DNA of 64,000 bases from Mucilaginibacter conchicola (GCF_003432115.1 NZ_QWDC01000003.1:310001-374000), one strand, 5' to 3'. Counted from the stretch's first letter, positions 31,574-41,266 are shown. Program-made: numbers and translations. Notes: a model not told the origin generated them from the sequence alone.

Positions 31574-32086
31574 TTATTTCTCAGAGCCGTCGTAATTATA
31601 GTCCATCAAAGTCCAGTCAATTACTACTTCCTGTACCCATTCCATAAAGTTTGGGTTGCAGGTTTCTACCTCATCAAGAGATGCGTATTCATAATCGTGC
31701 TGCCAGAATACTACCGGGCATAGTCCGTTTTCTAATTTCGGCAGATCAAGGCAATAGTGGTTGCCCATTCCATCCGGCGAGATGGGCAGGTAATGCATCG
31801 GCATTTTATTATCCACTTCAAAGTGCTCAAATTGATAGACCTCATTTAACGATTGACCCTGGTTAACCTCATCTAACCCTAAAATCTCTACTCCCATCAG
31901 GCTTACACCATTGTTTACAGTGAGGAAATATTTAAGATCCAAAGGGAGTTCAAATCCTATCTGTTTTTCAAATTCGCGAAGCCGATGATCTTTAATAGCA
32001 GGGCCGATCTCTGTCATAGAAGCATCAAACCTGCTCAGTTCTTCGATCAACTGGTTACAGCGTTCGTATATATCTTTTGTATCCAT
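31574..32086 (-). CDS. SMI1/KNR4-family protein
   Basis: The 170-residue protein has the SMI1/KNR4 signature: HRLREFEKQIGFELPLDLKYFLTVNNGVS (shown in part as LREFEKQIGFELPLDLK), VEILGLDEVNQGQSL, LPISPDGMGNHYCLDL and PVVFWQHDYEYA. In bacteria these are often immunity proteins of contact-dependent toxins, but also occur alone. No toxin gene is near. The start codon overlaps the pyrC stop as TAATG, so translation is probably coupled to pyrC. Confidence 0.85.
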   Translation of the reverse strand: MDTKDIYERCNQLIEELSRFDASMTEIGPAIKDHRLREFEKQIGFELPLDLKYFLTVNNGVSLMGVEILGLDEVNQGQSLNEVYQFEHFEVDNKMPMHYLPISPDGMGNHYCLDLPKLENGLCPVVFWQHDYEYASLDEVETCNPNFMEWVQEVVIDWTLMDYNYDGSEK

Positions 32087-33420
32087 TATCTGTTGAACGT
32101 TAGCCTTTGTCCGCTTTTCTCATTAGTGAAACTGCCGTTCTCGTAAGCCAGGTTGCCCGATACAATAGTGCTTACAACCTGCGAGCGGAAAGTAGCTTCC
32201 TCAAACGGCGACCAGCCGCATTTGTAAAGTATGTTGCCTTTGTTTACCTGCCATGGTTTATTCAGATCTACCAGTACAAGATCGGCCCAATAACCTTCGC
32301 GGATAAAGCCGCGTTTTTCTACCTGGAAAATGGTGGCAACGTTATGCGCCATTTTCTCAGCTATTTGCGCAAGCGTTATTTTACCGTGATGATAAAGCTC
32401 AAGCATTGCAACCAGCGCGTGTTGTACCAGTGGCCCGCCGGATGGTGCCTGCAAATAGTTTTGTTCTTTTTCGGCAAGGGTATGTGGGGCGTGGTCGGTG
32501 GCAATTACGTCTATGCGGCCATCCAATACGGCTTTTAATATTTCATCGCGATCGGCGGCGGTTTTAACTGCGGGATTCCATTTAATAAAATTGCCCTTGG
32601 TCTCATAATCTGCATCGCTAAACCACATGTGGTGGATACAAGCCTCGGCGGTAATGCGTTTCTCGGCCAGCGGGATATCGTTACTGAATAGGTGCGTTTC
32701 TTTACCTGTTGAGATATGCAGGATATGCAAGCGTGTATTGTGTTTTTTAGCCAGCTCTACCGCCATTGATGATGACAGGTAGCAGGCTTCTTCGCTGCGG
32801 ATGATAGGATGGTAGCGCACCGGAATATCATCGCCCATTAATTCCTTGTAATGCGCAAGATTTCTTCTGATGGTCGCCTCGTCCTCGCAGTGGGTAGCTA
32901 TCAACATGGGCGAGTTGGCAAACAAGTTCTCCAGTGTAGTGCGGTTATCAACCAGCATGTTCCCGGTTGATGAACCCATGAAAACTTTTACACCGCAAAC
33001 GTTTTTGATATCCGTTTTTAAAACCTCATCCAGATTATCGTTAGAGGCACCCATAAAAAACGAGTAGTTAGCTAACGAATCTTTAGCACCGATCTGGTAT
33101 TTCTCTTCAAGTAGTTCCTGCGTAAGGGTGTTGGGTACGGTGTTAGGCATCTCCATAAAAGAAGTGATACCACCCGCAACTGCCGCACGCGATTCGGTGT
33201 AAATATTACCCTTATGCGTTAAGCCCGGCTCGCGGAAATGCACCTGGTCGTCAATTGCGCCGGGTAACAGGTGCAGGCCTTCGGCGTTGATCTCACGGTC
33301 GGCAGGGGCGTTGATGCTGCTGCCGATGCGTTCAATAAAACCATCTTTTACCAGTATATCGCCGATAAATTCATTGCCTTCGTTAACTATGGTTGCTGCT
33401 TTTATGAGGATAGTTGACAT
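32086..33420 (-). CDS. pyrC: dihydroorotase, class I type
   Basis: The 444-residue amidohydrolase interconverts carbamoyl aspartate and dihydroorotate in pyrimidine synthesis. Motifs are LLPGAIDDQVHFREPGLTHK, TESRAAVAGGITSFMEMPNT, LIATHCEDE, LHILHIST and the catalytic Asp in VIATDHAPHT. In the usual metal motif HxH the first His is replaced by Gln here (Q59-V60-H61). I recall QVH from other Bacteroidota. The ATG at 33420 is chosen over one 10 codons upstream because of FREPG-type alignment and a -7 box 4 nt ahead of it. An allantoinase-like role is the alternative. Confidence 0.88.
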   Translation of the reverse strand: MSTILIKAATIVNEGNEFIGDILVKDGFIERIGSSINAPADREINAEGLHLLPGAIDDQVHFREPGLTHKGNIYTESRAAVAGGITSFMEMPNTVPNTLTQELLEEKYQIGAKDSLANYSFFMGASNDNLDEVLKTDIKNVCGVKVFMGSSTGNMLVDNRTTLENLFANSPMLIATHCEDEATIRRNLAHYKELMGDDIPVRYHPIIRSEEACYLSSSMAVELAKKHNTRLHILHISTGKETHLFSNDIPLAEKRITAEACIHHMWFSDADYETKGNFIKWNPAVKTAADRDEILKAVLDGRIDVIATDHAPHTLAEKEQNYLQAPSGGPLVQHALVAMLELYHHGKITLAQIAEKMAHNVATIFQVEKRGFIREGYWADLVLVDLNKPWQVNKGNILYKCGWSPFEEATFRSQVVSTIVSGNLAYENGSFTNEKSGQRLTFNR

Positions 33421-33424
33421 GGAG

Positions 33425-33432
33425 CAAATATA
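33425..33432 (-). promoter_or_regulatory. -7 element (TATATTTG) 4 nt before pyrC
   Basis: The minus strand reads TATATTTG, an exact match, then GCTCC-type spacing of four bases to the ATG at 33420. It predicts a leaderless pyrC mRNA and supports this start. Confidence 0.5.
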
Positions 33433-33568
33433 AGGTTTTGAGGGAACCAAGAATCAGGAAGTAAAGAATCAAGATTTTAGAATTAAGAACCAAGATGCAA
33501 GAGTCAGGAATCAAGACAAAAGAATCTTTGCTTAAGATATTATGATGAAATCATCTTGACTCTTGACT

Positions 33569-34204
33569 CTACTTCCCGCCCCAGTAGTAATTTAACCCAA
33601 ACGTAAAGGTGTTGCTAAGGCTGAGGTTAAGCACAGTATTGCCGCTGCGATAGTTATAGTTGTAGCTGGCATTACCGAAACCCATGTTAACGCCCAGTTT
33701 TTGGGTAGGGAAGAACACCAGGTTAGGGCCGCCGCCAATGGAAAGACCACCGTTGGTAAAATCATTAAGTACATGCGACGAACTAACACCAAACTGCGGG
33801 AAGATACCCACTTTATCGCTCAGCATCCAGTAATAACGCAGGTTTACAGTAAGGCCAACGTAATCGGTGTGGTAATCATGCGTGGTGGTAAAGTTTTGGG
33901 TGGTGTTGGTATCCGAGTAAAAGCTGGAGATTTCTGTACCTGATATTCTTGAATAACCCGGCTGTATGCCTAATGCCCAGTGATTGTTAAGAAAGAAACC
34001 AAACTCGGGGCTGATATTTAAATTCAAGAGATTTCTCTGCGTGTAAACAGTAGTGCCGGTAGGGAAGGTGTAGTTTGTGGTATTGCCATCACGGTCGTAA
34101 TTCACGTAAAGGCTACCGCCAAAGTATTTCTGGCCTTTGCCAATTTGTGCTGATGCAGTGCTAACAAGGAAAACGGAAAAGATAAAAAGTAGAGTTTTTT
34201 TCAT
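33569..34204 (-). CDS. outer-membrane beta-barrel protein
   Basis: The 211-residue protein has signal peptide MKKTLLFIFSVFLVSTASAQ. About eight amphipathic strands with aromatic ends follow: KYFGGSLYVNYDRD, SPEFGFFLNNHWALGIQPGY, YVGLTVNLRYYWML, VGIFPQFGVSS and FTFGLNYYWGGK at the C-terminus. This is the small porin or OmpA-barrel-like type (PF13505 style). Its role is unknown. It lies downstream of pyrC on the minus strand, separated by short direct and inverted repeats. Confidence 0.82.
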   Translation of the reverse strand: MKKTLLFIFSVFLVSTASAQIGKGQKYFGGSLYVNYDRDGNTTNYTFPTGTTVYTQRNLLNLNISPEFGFFLNNHWALGIQPGYSRISGTEISSFYSDTNTTQNFTTTHDYHTDYVGLTVNLRYYWMLSDKVGIFPQFGVSSSHVLNDFTNGGLSIGGGPNLVFFPTQKLGVNMGFGNASYNYNYRSGNTVLNLSLSNTFTFGLNYYWGGK

Positions 34205-34387
34205 GCTTTGTATTTAAGAGAGCGAAGATAGTTTTTTGCCTTTTACGGGAGATAAGGCGGTTTTGATACAAGGTTAAGTCAAAAGTCAAAATTAAAAAGT
34301 AAAAATAAGACCATCTTTTGCTGTGCAAGCAGGACGCTTTCTGTAGCATCAGATTAACAAGAAACCTGATCTCTAAACGCAAAAGCG

Positions 34388-34395
34388 TATCTTTG
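34388..34395 (+). promoter_or_regulatory. -7 element (TATCTTTG) 5 nt before the helicase gene
   Basis: An exact TAnnTTTG match is separated from the ATG at 34401 by CGCCC. It suggests a transcript starting at or next to the ATG. Confidence 0.5.
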
Positions 34396-34400
34396 CGCCC

Positions 34401-35759
34401 ATGGCAGAAACTTTTGATGATTTTAAATTTAACCGGCAGATCTTAAATGCCATAGCCGATGCCGGTTACACGCAGCCCACTCCCATACAGCAAAAAGCCA
34501 TCCCGCCGATTTTGAACGGGCAGGATGTAATGGGCATTGCACAAACCGGTACGGGTAAAACCGCCGCCTACGTGTTGCCGCTCCTGATGAAGCTGAAATA
34601 CGCACAAGGCGAAAACCCGCGAGCACTTATCGTATCGCCAACGCGCGAGCTGGCTATGCAGATAGAAGAGAACATCCGCACCTTTGCGGCCAATACCGAT
34701 TTACGTACTGTTGTATTATACGGCGGCTTAGGCCCAAAAACGCAGATAGAACAGGTAAATAAAGGTGTGGATATTATTGTGGCTACACCGGGCCGTTTCC
34801 TGGATATTTATCTTGCAGGCCACATTGTTACCAAGCAACTCCAAACCCTGGTGTTGGACGAGGCTGATAAGATGATGGATATGGGCTTTATGCCACAGAT
34901 AAACCGCATTTTAGAGGTGGTGCCGGTAAAACGCCAGAATTTGCTTTTCTCAGCCACCATGAGCGATAAGGTGCACAGCCTCGCAGGCAACTTTCTGGAG
35001 TTCCCTACCGTGATAGAGGTAACGCCACAGGCTACTGCCGCCGAAACGGTGGAGCAGCAACTATACCAGGTGCCCAATATCAAAACCAAAATAAACTTGC
35101 TTAAAAACTTGTTAGATAGGGAAGATGATATTAAAAAGCTCATCATTTTCTGTAAAACAAGGGTAGTGGCCGAAGATATCTTTAAATTTTTGACCCGCAA
35201 ATTTGGTGAGGCCGAAGTGAAGGTACTGCATGCCAATAAAGGGCAAAATACGCGCATCAATTCCATTAACTCGTTTAAGAATGATGAGGTGAAAATATTG
35301 GTGGCAACCGATGTGGCATCGCGGGGTATAGATGTGAGTGATGTGAGCCACGTAATAAACTTTGATGTACCGGTGGTGATTGAGGATTATGTACACCGTA
35401 TTGGTCGTACAGGCAGGGCCTTTAACAAAGGTGTTGCGGTAACTTTTGCCACACCATCAGAGCAATATTATCTTAATAAAATTCAGAAGCTTATCCGCCA
35501 AACCATCCCGGTGCTGGAGATCCCTGCAGATGTTTTCATTGAAGAAACACCTTACCAGGAACGCCAGGATCAGGCACGTGAGATAGATATGCAGAAACGC
35601 AAGGAAGACCCCGATTTTAAAGGAGCCTTCCACGAAAAGAAATCAGCTAATCAGCATAAGAAATTTGATGCTGAGAAAGCTAAACGTAACCCCAATCATC
35701 CAAGTAATAAAAAACCTTCCAAAAAATATGGCGGAGCAAAACGATCAGGCCGGAAATAG
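34401..35759 (+). CDS. DEAD-box ATP-dependent RNA helicase
   Basis: The 452-residue helicase has the Q motif (YTQPTPIQQKAIP), motif I AQTGTGKTAAY, Ia PTRELAMQ, motif II VLDEADKMMDMG, motif III FSATM and, in domain 2, VLVATDVASRGIDV-type and HRIGRTGRAF motifs. The C-terminus (about 385-452) is a basic tail rich in Lys, typical of RhlE/CsdA-like RNA chaperone helicases in ribosome assembly or cold growth. A membrane-protein gene begins inside its last 32 bp. Confidence 0.93.
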   Translation: MAETFDDFKFNRQILNAIADAGYTQPTPIQQKAIPPILNGQDVMGIAQTGTGKTAAYVLPLLMKLKYAQGENPRALIVSPTRELAMQIEENIRTFAANTDLRTVVLYGGLGPKTQIEQVNKGVDIIVATPGRFLDIYLAGHIVTKQLQTLVLDEADKMMDMGFMPQINRILEVVPVKRQNLLFSATMSDKVHSLAGNFLEFPTVIEVTPQATAAETVEQQLYQVPNIKTKINLLKNLLDREDDIKKLIIFCKTRVVAEDIFKFLTRKFGEAEVKVLHANKGQNTRINSINSFKNDEVKILVATDVASRGIDVSDVSHVINFDVPVVIEDYVHRIGRTGRAFNKGVAVTFATPSEQYYLNKIQKLIRQTIPVLEIPADVFIEETPYQERQDQAREIDMQKRKEDPDFKGAFHEKKSANQHKKFDAEKAKRNPNHPSNKKPSKKYGGAKRSGRK

Positions 35760-36033
35760 TATTCAGCGTAAATTCAGGGTAAGTCCGTTAAATTTTGCTA
35801 CTGCGTTTTTCTTTATCGCGGCAGCATATATTTTTATTACAGGCGCTAAAATAACGGGTATGCCAAGCGGCAACTGGGGCGCAACCATTGCCTGGATCTT
35901 TATCCTGTTTGGCTTTGTTGTGTCATTTTTGGATCTTATTTTCCGTAATTTCTTCGCCATCACCAAAAACCTGTGGATTGTAGAGCTAAGCTTTATAACT
36001 TTGGTGCTGATTATTTTTTTCCTTGTTAAATAA
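35728..36033 (+). CDS. small membrane protein, two TM segments
   Basis: The start is placed at the ATG 35728 (MAEQNDQAGNSIQRKF), giving 101 residues that overlap the helicase gene by 32 bp in another frame. Two membrane segments are clear, NFATAFFFIAAAYIFITGA (about 23-41) and WIFILFGFVVSFLDLIF (about 56-72). A third, VELSFITLVLIIFFLV, is at the C-terminus. No family is recognised. Overlap implies co-transcription with the helicase. Confidence 0.75.
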   Translation: MAEQNDQAGNSIQRKFRVSPLNFATAFFFIAAAYIFITGAKITGMPSGNWGATIAWIFILFGFVVSFLDLIFRNFFAITKNLWIVELSFITLVLIIFFLVK

Positions 36034-36118
36034 TGATGACAGATGTGCAAATTTCAAATATGCAGATGTGCAGATAAGAGATCACTCCATCACTAACTCA
36101 CTCAATCACTAATTGAAA

Positions 36119-36448
36119 ATGAAAACAGCTGAAATAAAGCTAACCGTTACCCTCGACGATAATAACGTGCCCGAAAAAATTGTATGGACATCGACCGACT
36201 CAAAAGGTGAGGATGCTGTACCTGTAAAAGCCATGATGCTTTCTGTTTGGGACCCGAGCTATAAAAACACCATGAAAATTGACCTGTGGACAAAAGAGAT
36301 GCCGGTTGATGAAATGAAGCGTTTTTTCTACGAAACCTTGCAAACCATGGGCGATACGTTTCTGCGCGCCACCGGCGAGCAAAACATTGTAGAAGACCTG
36401 CGCGATTACTGCGCCCACTTTGCCGATAAAATGGAGATCACCAGATAA
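36119..36448 (+). CDS. gldC: gliding motility protein GldC
   Basis: The 109-residue soluble protein matches GldC throughout: AEIKLTVTLDDNNVPEKIVW, AMMLSVWDPSYKNTMKIDLW, MPVDEMKRFFYETLQTM and the end HFADKMEI. GldC supports Bacteroidota gliding and the type IX secretion system, but is not essential in the model species. It is widespread in non-gliding relatives. The ATG at 36119 is preferred over a TTG at 36113. No other gld gene is in the window. Confidence 0.92.
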   Translation: MKTAEIKLTVTLDDNNVPEKIVWTSTDSKGEDAVPVKAMMLSVWDPSYKNTMKIDLWTKEMPVDEMKRFFYETLQTMGDTFLRATGEQNIVEDLRDYCAHFADKMEITR

Positions 36449-36473
36449 TTACCAATACACACCATACCCCACA

Positions 36474-36896
36474 ATGCGACCTTCATCACTTGTAGCCCTG
36501 CTTGGCTTTTTAATTTTAATAGTGGCTACATTTTGCCCGCTGTTAAGGCCATTCCACTTGTTTAACATGAATGTTTACAAGCTTAACCAACCTTATGGCA
36601 TGGTATTGCTGCTGGTAGGGGTAATAGGTATTTTGTGTACGGTGTTAAACCAGGTTAAGGTAACCAAAATAGCTGCATACGCAGCCGTTATTTTGGTTGC
36701 TTTGTTATTTGTAGCAGCGGTGTTTAAAGTAAAAACTACCTTCAGTTTTGTGCCGTTTAAAGGTGTTAGTGGTTTTCTGGCAAAGCAAATAGCTTTTAAA
36801 TGGGGCTGGTATGTGTTGTTTGCGGGCGCTTTGTTATCGCTTGCAGGCGCGCTATCAACCAAAAAACCACTTAATATACAGCCGGTTAACCAGTAA
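36474..36896 (+). CDS. membrane protein of unknown function, four TM segments
   Basis: From the ATG at 36474 (MRPSSLVALLGFLILIV) the protein has 140 residues and four hydrophobic segments at about 4-24, 40-60, 67-85 and 108-128. No charged motif or known domain is visible. It begins 25 bp after gldC and probably shares its transcript. The frame can be extended upstream into gldC, but that would place a polar stretch before the first membrane segment. Confidence 0.75.
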   Translation: MRPSSLVALLGFLILIVATFCPLLRPFHLFNMNVYKLNQPYGMVLLLVGVIGILCTVLNQVKVTKIAAYAAVILVALLFVAAVFKVKTTFSFVPFKGVSGFLAKQIAFKWGWYVLFAGALLSLAGALSTKKPLNIQPVNQ

Positions 36897-36985
36897 TACC
36901 ACTTGTGTGTTTATTGCATAAATCCATTTCGGGTACACGTATTTTTTAAACATATTTGTACCACTATTAAACCATAATCTTCTCT

Positions 36986-39900
36986 ATGCTCAAGCTTTCC
37001 TTTCGTAACCAGGTATTAGCAGGCTTTGCAATATCTATTGTGCTTGTTTTTATAGTTGGTGTATTATCATTTAAAAGCATTAAACAGCTTGAGGATGATA
37101 CCGTGTGGGTTAACCATACCCAAAAGGTGATCAAAACTTCAAACGAGGTATTGCAACTGTTGATAGATGGTGAAACCGGCATGCGCGGTTACGGCGCAAC
37201 GGCCAACAAAACCTTCCTTGACCCATACAACGCTGCAGTACCACGTATTACAGAAAACCTGTACAACTTAAGCGATCTTGTAAAAGATAACCCTACGCAG
37301 GTTAAACGTATCGACTCATTAAAGGATCTGGTTAATCGCCAGCTATTGGTGTTAAAAACCAACATCGATACCCGCGAAAAAATGGGTTTGGAATATATGG
37401 TTGCTAACAAAATGTTTTTGGGTGGCAAGCAGAATATGGATAGCATTCGCGATATTAATAATCGCGTAATATCATCAGAGAATACTTTACTTGATGAACG
37501 CAAAGCGGCATCAGAAAGAGCGTCAACGCAGGCTATCTGGATCATTATTGGTGGTTGCGGTTTCTTCCTGGCTATCGTTATTACCATGTTCTACTACATA
37601 CAAGGCACATTTAAACGCCAGAAAAAAGTAGAAGAAGAAGTACGCCTGGCCAATATAGAATTAGAGAAAGTATTAGAAGAGAACGAAGCCAAGAACTGGC
37701 TGCTTACGGGCATTAGCAATCTAAATGATAAAATGCAGGGCCAGCAAAGCGAAAAGGAGCTTTCTGAAAACATCCTTACCGAACTAAGCCGTTATGCCCA
37801 GGCATTTAGCGGTACCATGTACCTGTACAGCGATAATGAAGAAAAGCTTGATCTGTATGCCTCGTACGCATTTGCAGATCCTTCGCAAATAAAACAATCT
37901 ATCCGCATCTCTGAAGGTTGGATAGGCCAGGCAGCTAAGGATGAGAAGGCTGCAGTTGTAAAAGGTAAACTGAACGATAGTTTGCAACTAACCACCTCAA
38001 TTATACAGGATGAACAGATAGAGACCTTTATAGTGCCTTTCCTGTTTGATAAAAAACTAAAAGGTGTATTTGAGCTTGGTTTCCGCGGTGAGATCCATCC
38101 GGCGGTAAAAGAATACATCGAGCGTATTTCAAATGATGTTGCCGTTGCGGTAAACACTTCGCAGGCACGCACCATTATGCACGATCTTTTTGAAGAAACG
38201 CAGCAACAAGCCGAAGAACTTGAAGCGCAACAAGAAGAAATGCGTGTTACTAACGAGGAACTGATGAACAAAACAGAAATGTTGCAGGCATCAGAAGAAG
38301 AGTTGCGCGTACAGCAAGAAGAACTTCGTACCATCAATGCCGAACTGGAAGAGAAAGCAAGTTTACTGGAAGAGAAAAACCAGGCTATTGAAGAGGCCCG
38401 CCAAAACATTACCCAAAAAGCAAACGAACTGGAGACTACCGGCAGGTACAAGTCTGAGTTTTTGGCCAACATGAGCCACGAACTGCGCACCCCGCTAAAC
38501 AGTATCCTGGTACTGGCGCGTATCTTAAAAGATAACAAACCGCTCAACTTAAGCGAAGACCAAATAAAATACGCCAGCGTAATTTTCAACGCAGGTAATG
38601 ATCTGTTGGCATTGATCAATGATATCCTCGACCTTTCAAAAATTGAATCGGGTAAGTTGGATATGCAGAACGAGGATGTTAAAGTAGCAGATATATTGGC
38701 CGATGTACAATCGCTGTTTGCAGAGGTGGCATCTAACAAGAACATCAACTTTACTACCAGCGCCGCAGGTGTGCCGCAAAGCATAAGTACTGATAAGCAA
38801 AGGGCAGAGCAGGTGATCAAAAACCTGTTATCAAATGCCTTTAAGTTTACACCAGAGGGTGGCTCTATCAGCATTACTGCAACGCCGGGTGTAAGGCCAA
38901 ATACCGTAGCATTTAAAATAAAAGATACCGGTATTGGTATCCCGGCCGATAAACAACGCATTATTTTTGAGGCCTTCCAGCAGGCAGATGGCTCAACCAG
39001 CCGCAAGTACGGCGGTACAGGTTTAGGCCTTTCCATCAGCCGCGAACTGGCTACGTTATTGGGCGGCGATATTACCCTAAGCAGCGAGCCGGGAGTAGGC
39101 AGCGAGTTTGTGCTTACCCTGCCGTTTGAAGCTAAGTTCGAATCGCACGATGATGAAGTTGTACCAACGGTTGAAAGTTACCAGCCTGCTGCGCAAAACT
39201 TCCTGCAGTCTGTCCCTAAAAAAGAACTTGACCCTGGTCATGAGCCGTTTGTAGTAATTGTTGAAGATGATCCGAATTTTGCTATCATTTTACAAGATTA
39301 CGCCCGTGACCATGGCTTTAAGTCGGTACTGATAAACGAGGGTACCAACGCCGTTGAAACTATTAAGGAGCAACAGCCTGATGCCGTTATATTAGATATT
39401 ATGCTGCCGGGTAAAGATGGCTGGCAAATATTGAAAGAATTAAAGCAAGACGAAGAAACGCTGCATATCCCGGTACACTTAATGTCGGCAGGTGAGGCAG
39501 CGGCCAATCGTGTGCGTAAAGAGGGTGCTATCAGCTTCTTAAAGAAACCGGTAAATACCGAAACCCTGGATAAACTGTTTGGCGATATTATGGCCCGCAG
39601 TGGTACCAAGTTTACCCAGATATTGTTGGTTGAAGACCATAAGGCACAAAGCCAGGCGCTAAAAGACCTGATGCAGAGCCAGGGTATCACCGTTGACCAG
39701 GCATTTGATGGTGAGTCGGCATTCCGTATGCTGCACGAGCATGATTACCAGTGCGTGATCCTTGACCTGAACCTTCCTGACATTTCAGGACTGGATCTTT
39801 TAGACAAAATTAAAGAGGTTGATAAATTTATTTCATTGCCGGTTATTATCAATACCGCCATGGAATTGGATAAAACTTCAGTAAATCGCTTAATGCAGTA

Positions 39901-40426
39901 CGCAAATGCGATGGTAGTTAAAACAAGTAAGTCATCAGACAGGTTAATAGACGAGGTGAACCTCTTCTTGAACAAAATAAGCGAAAATACCCCTCAAACA
40001 GCTAATAATTCACAGCCGAAACAGAAAATGATAACTAAAGGAAAAGACGCGATCAAGGGTAAAAAGGTTTTGATTGTTGATGATGACATGCGTAACATAT
40101 TTGCCCTTAGCAGCGCGTTAGAAAGTTACGACCTGGTAGTAGAGATAGCCAACGATGGCGAAGAAGCTTTAACCAAACTGGAAGAAGTAACCGATATTGA
40201 TATAGTGTTAATGGATATCATGATGCCAAAAATGGATGGTTATGAAGCTACAAGGCAGATACGTAAGCAAAACAAATGGGCGAAATTGCCTGTTATCGCT
40301 TTAACTGCAAAGGCCATGAAAGATGACCGCGAGAAATGTATAGCTGCCGGTGCAAATGATTATATTACTAAACCGGTAGATATGGACAGGCTTATCTCGC
40401 TGATGCAGTTGTGGTTGGATAGTTAA
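36986..40426 (+). CDS. hybrid sensor histidine kinase with three receiver domains
   Basis: The 1146-residue protein has TM1 at about 8-30, a CHASE3-like periplasmic domain (LLIDGETGMRGYG, 35-175) and TM2 at 182-206. A GAF-type domain (240-390) and a long coiled coil (395-490) follow. The kinase core has phospho-accepting H498 in MSHELRTPLNS, N box NLLSNAFKFTPEGG and G boxes GTGLGLSIS. Then come three receivers with phospho-sites near D804, D927 and D1077. The layout resembles multi-receiver phosphorelay kinases of stress or sporulation-like decisions. It leads an operon with CheR, CheB and a second hybrid kinase. Confidence 0.92.
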   Translation: MLKLSFRNQVLAGFAISIVLVFIVGVLSFKSIKQLEDDTVWVNHTQKVIKTSNEVLQLLIDGETGMRGYGATANKTFLDPYNAAVPRITENLYNLSDLVKDNPTQVKRIDSLKDLVNRQLLVLKTNIDTREKMGLEYMVANKMFLGGKQNMDSIRDINNRVISSENTLLDERKAASERASTQAIWIIIGGCGFFLAIVITMFYYIQGTFKRQKKVEEEVRLANIELEKVLEENEAKNWLLTGISNLNDKMQGQQSEKELSENILTELSRYAQAFSGTMYLYSDNEEKLDLYASYAFADPSQIKQSIRISEGWIGQAAKDEKAAVVKGKLNDSLQLTTSIIQDEQIETFIVPFLFDKKLKGVFELGFRGEIHPAVKEYIERISNDVAVAVNTSQARTIMHDLFEETQQQAEELEAQQEEMRVTNEELMNKTEMLQASEEELRVQQEELRTINAELEEKASLLEEKNQAIEEARQNITQKANELETTGRYKSEFLANMSHELRTPLNSILVLARILKDNKPLNLSEDQIKYASVIFNAGNDLLALINDILDLSKIESGKLDMQNEDVKVADILADVQSLFAEVASNKNINFTTSAAGVPQSISTDKQRAEQVIKNLLSNAFKFTPEGGSISITATPGVRPNTVAFKIKDTGIGIPADKQRIIFEAFQQADGSTSRKYGGTGLGLSISRELATLLGGDITLSSEPGVGSEFVLTLPFEAKFESHDDEVVPTVESYQPAAQNFLQSVPKKELDPGHEPFVVIVEDDPNFAIILQDYARDHGFKSVLINEGTNAVETIKEQQPDAVILDIMLPGKDGWQILKELKQDEETLHIPVHLMSAGEAAANRVRKEGAISFLKKPVNTETLDKLFGDIMARSGTKFTQILLVEDHKAQSQALKDLMQSQGITVDQAFDGESAFRMLHEHDYQCVILDLNLPDISGLDLLDKIKEVDKFISLPVIINTAMELDKTSVNRLMQYANAMVVKTSKSSDRLIDEVNLFLNKISENTPQTANNSQPKQKMITKGKDAIKGKKVLIVDDDMRNIFALSSALESYDLVVEIANDGEEALTKLEEVTDIDIVLMDIMMPKMDGYEATRQIRKQNKWAKLPVIALTAKAMKDDREKCIAAGANDYITKPVDMDRLISLMQLWLDS

Positions 40427-40429
40427 TAT

Positions 40430-41266
40430 ATGAAGATACCCGTTACTAAAGATGCGATAACCGATGCTCAGCTAACAGAACTGATAGATATTGTAAAAAA
40501 GATCCACGGTTTTGATTTTAGTGACTATACAGAAGCGTCGTTCAAACGCCGTATTGGCCGTATCCTGATGCTTAAAAAGCTGGAGTTTTATGACCTAAAA
40601 CACCTGCTCATTAATGATCACAGTTTCTTCCAGTACTTTTTAGAGGAGATAACGGTAAACGTAACCGAGATGTTCCGCGATCCGGCCTTTTATAAGGCCC
40701 TGCGTAGCCAGGTGGTGCCTTATCTTTCCACCTATCAGCATGTAAAAGTTTGGTGTGCGGGTTGCTCATCGGGCGAAGAAGCTTACTCGCTGGCTATACT
40801 GCTTAAAGAAGAGGCGCTGTTAAAACGCTCTTTTATTTACGGTACCGATATCAACACCGAAGTGTTGAACGAGGCAAGAAAAGGTATTTACAGCCTGCGC
40901 AAAATAAAAAGCTACGCCGAAAATTACCTGTTCACCGGTTTGCCTGGTTCATTAACAGATCACTTTACCATTGCTTACGATGCAGCTGCTATCCACAGTG
41001 AGCTTAAACAGAATACACTATTCTCTGTACATAACCTGATATCTGATACAGGCTTTAACGAGTTCCAGATGATAAGCTGCCGCAATGTGTTCATTTATTT
41101 TGAGACCGAGTTGCAGCACCGCATATTAGACCTGTTTTACAAAAGCCTTTGCCCGTTGGGTTACCTTTGCCTGGGTAATAAAGAAACCATCCGCTCTGAT
41201 GCTTTCCGCAAAAAGTTTAAGGTGATCAACCAAAAAGAAAATATCTACCAAAAAATTGGCTCTTGA
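40430..41266 (+). CDS. CheR-type protein-glutamate O-methyltransferase
   Basis: The 278-residue SAM-dependent methyltransferase has the CheR N-terminal helical domain (about 10-85, FDFSDYTEASFKRRI and ITVNVTEMFRDPAFY), then the SAM site VWCAGCSSGEEAYSLA (107-122). Later motifs are IYGTDIN and ISCRNVFIYF. CheR methylates glutamates of chemoreceptors, but no receptor, CheA or CheW gene is nearby. In such kinase-linked clusters the substrate is unknown and may be the coiled coil of the first kinase (inference). It starts 3 bp after that gene. Confidence 0.92.
   Translation: MKIPVTKDAITDAQLTELIDIVKKIHGFDFSDYTEASFKRRIGRILMLKKLEFYDLKHLLINDHSFFQYFLEEITVNVTEMFRDPAFYKALRSQVVPYLSTYQHVKVWCAGCSSGEEAYSLAILLKEEALLKRSFIYGTDINTEVLNEARKGIYSLRKIKSYAENYLFTGLPGSLTDHFTIAYDAAAIHSELKQNTLFSVHNLISDTGFNEFQMISCRNVFIYFETELQHRILDLFYKSLCPLGYLCLGNKETIRSDAFRKKFKVINQKENIYQKIGS

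Noticed and set aside
33421..33450. Ten-codon upstream extension of pyrC
   Set aside because: The -7 box lies inside it and the conserved N-terminus starts at the ATG at 33420.
37792..39036. Long minus-strand open frame of 414 codons opposite the first hybrid kinase
   Set aside because: It is Ser/Cys-rich antisense of a clearly conserved kinase with no family match. It arises from codon bias of the real gene.
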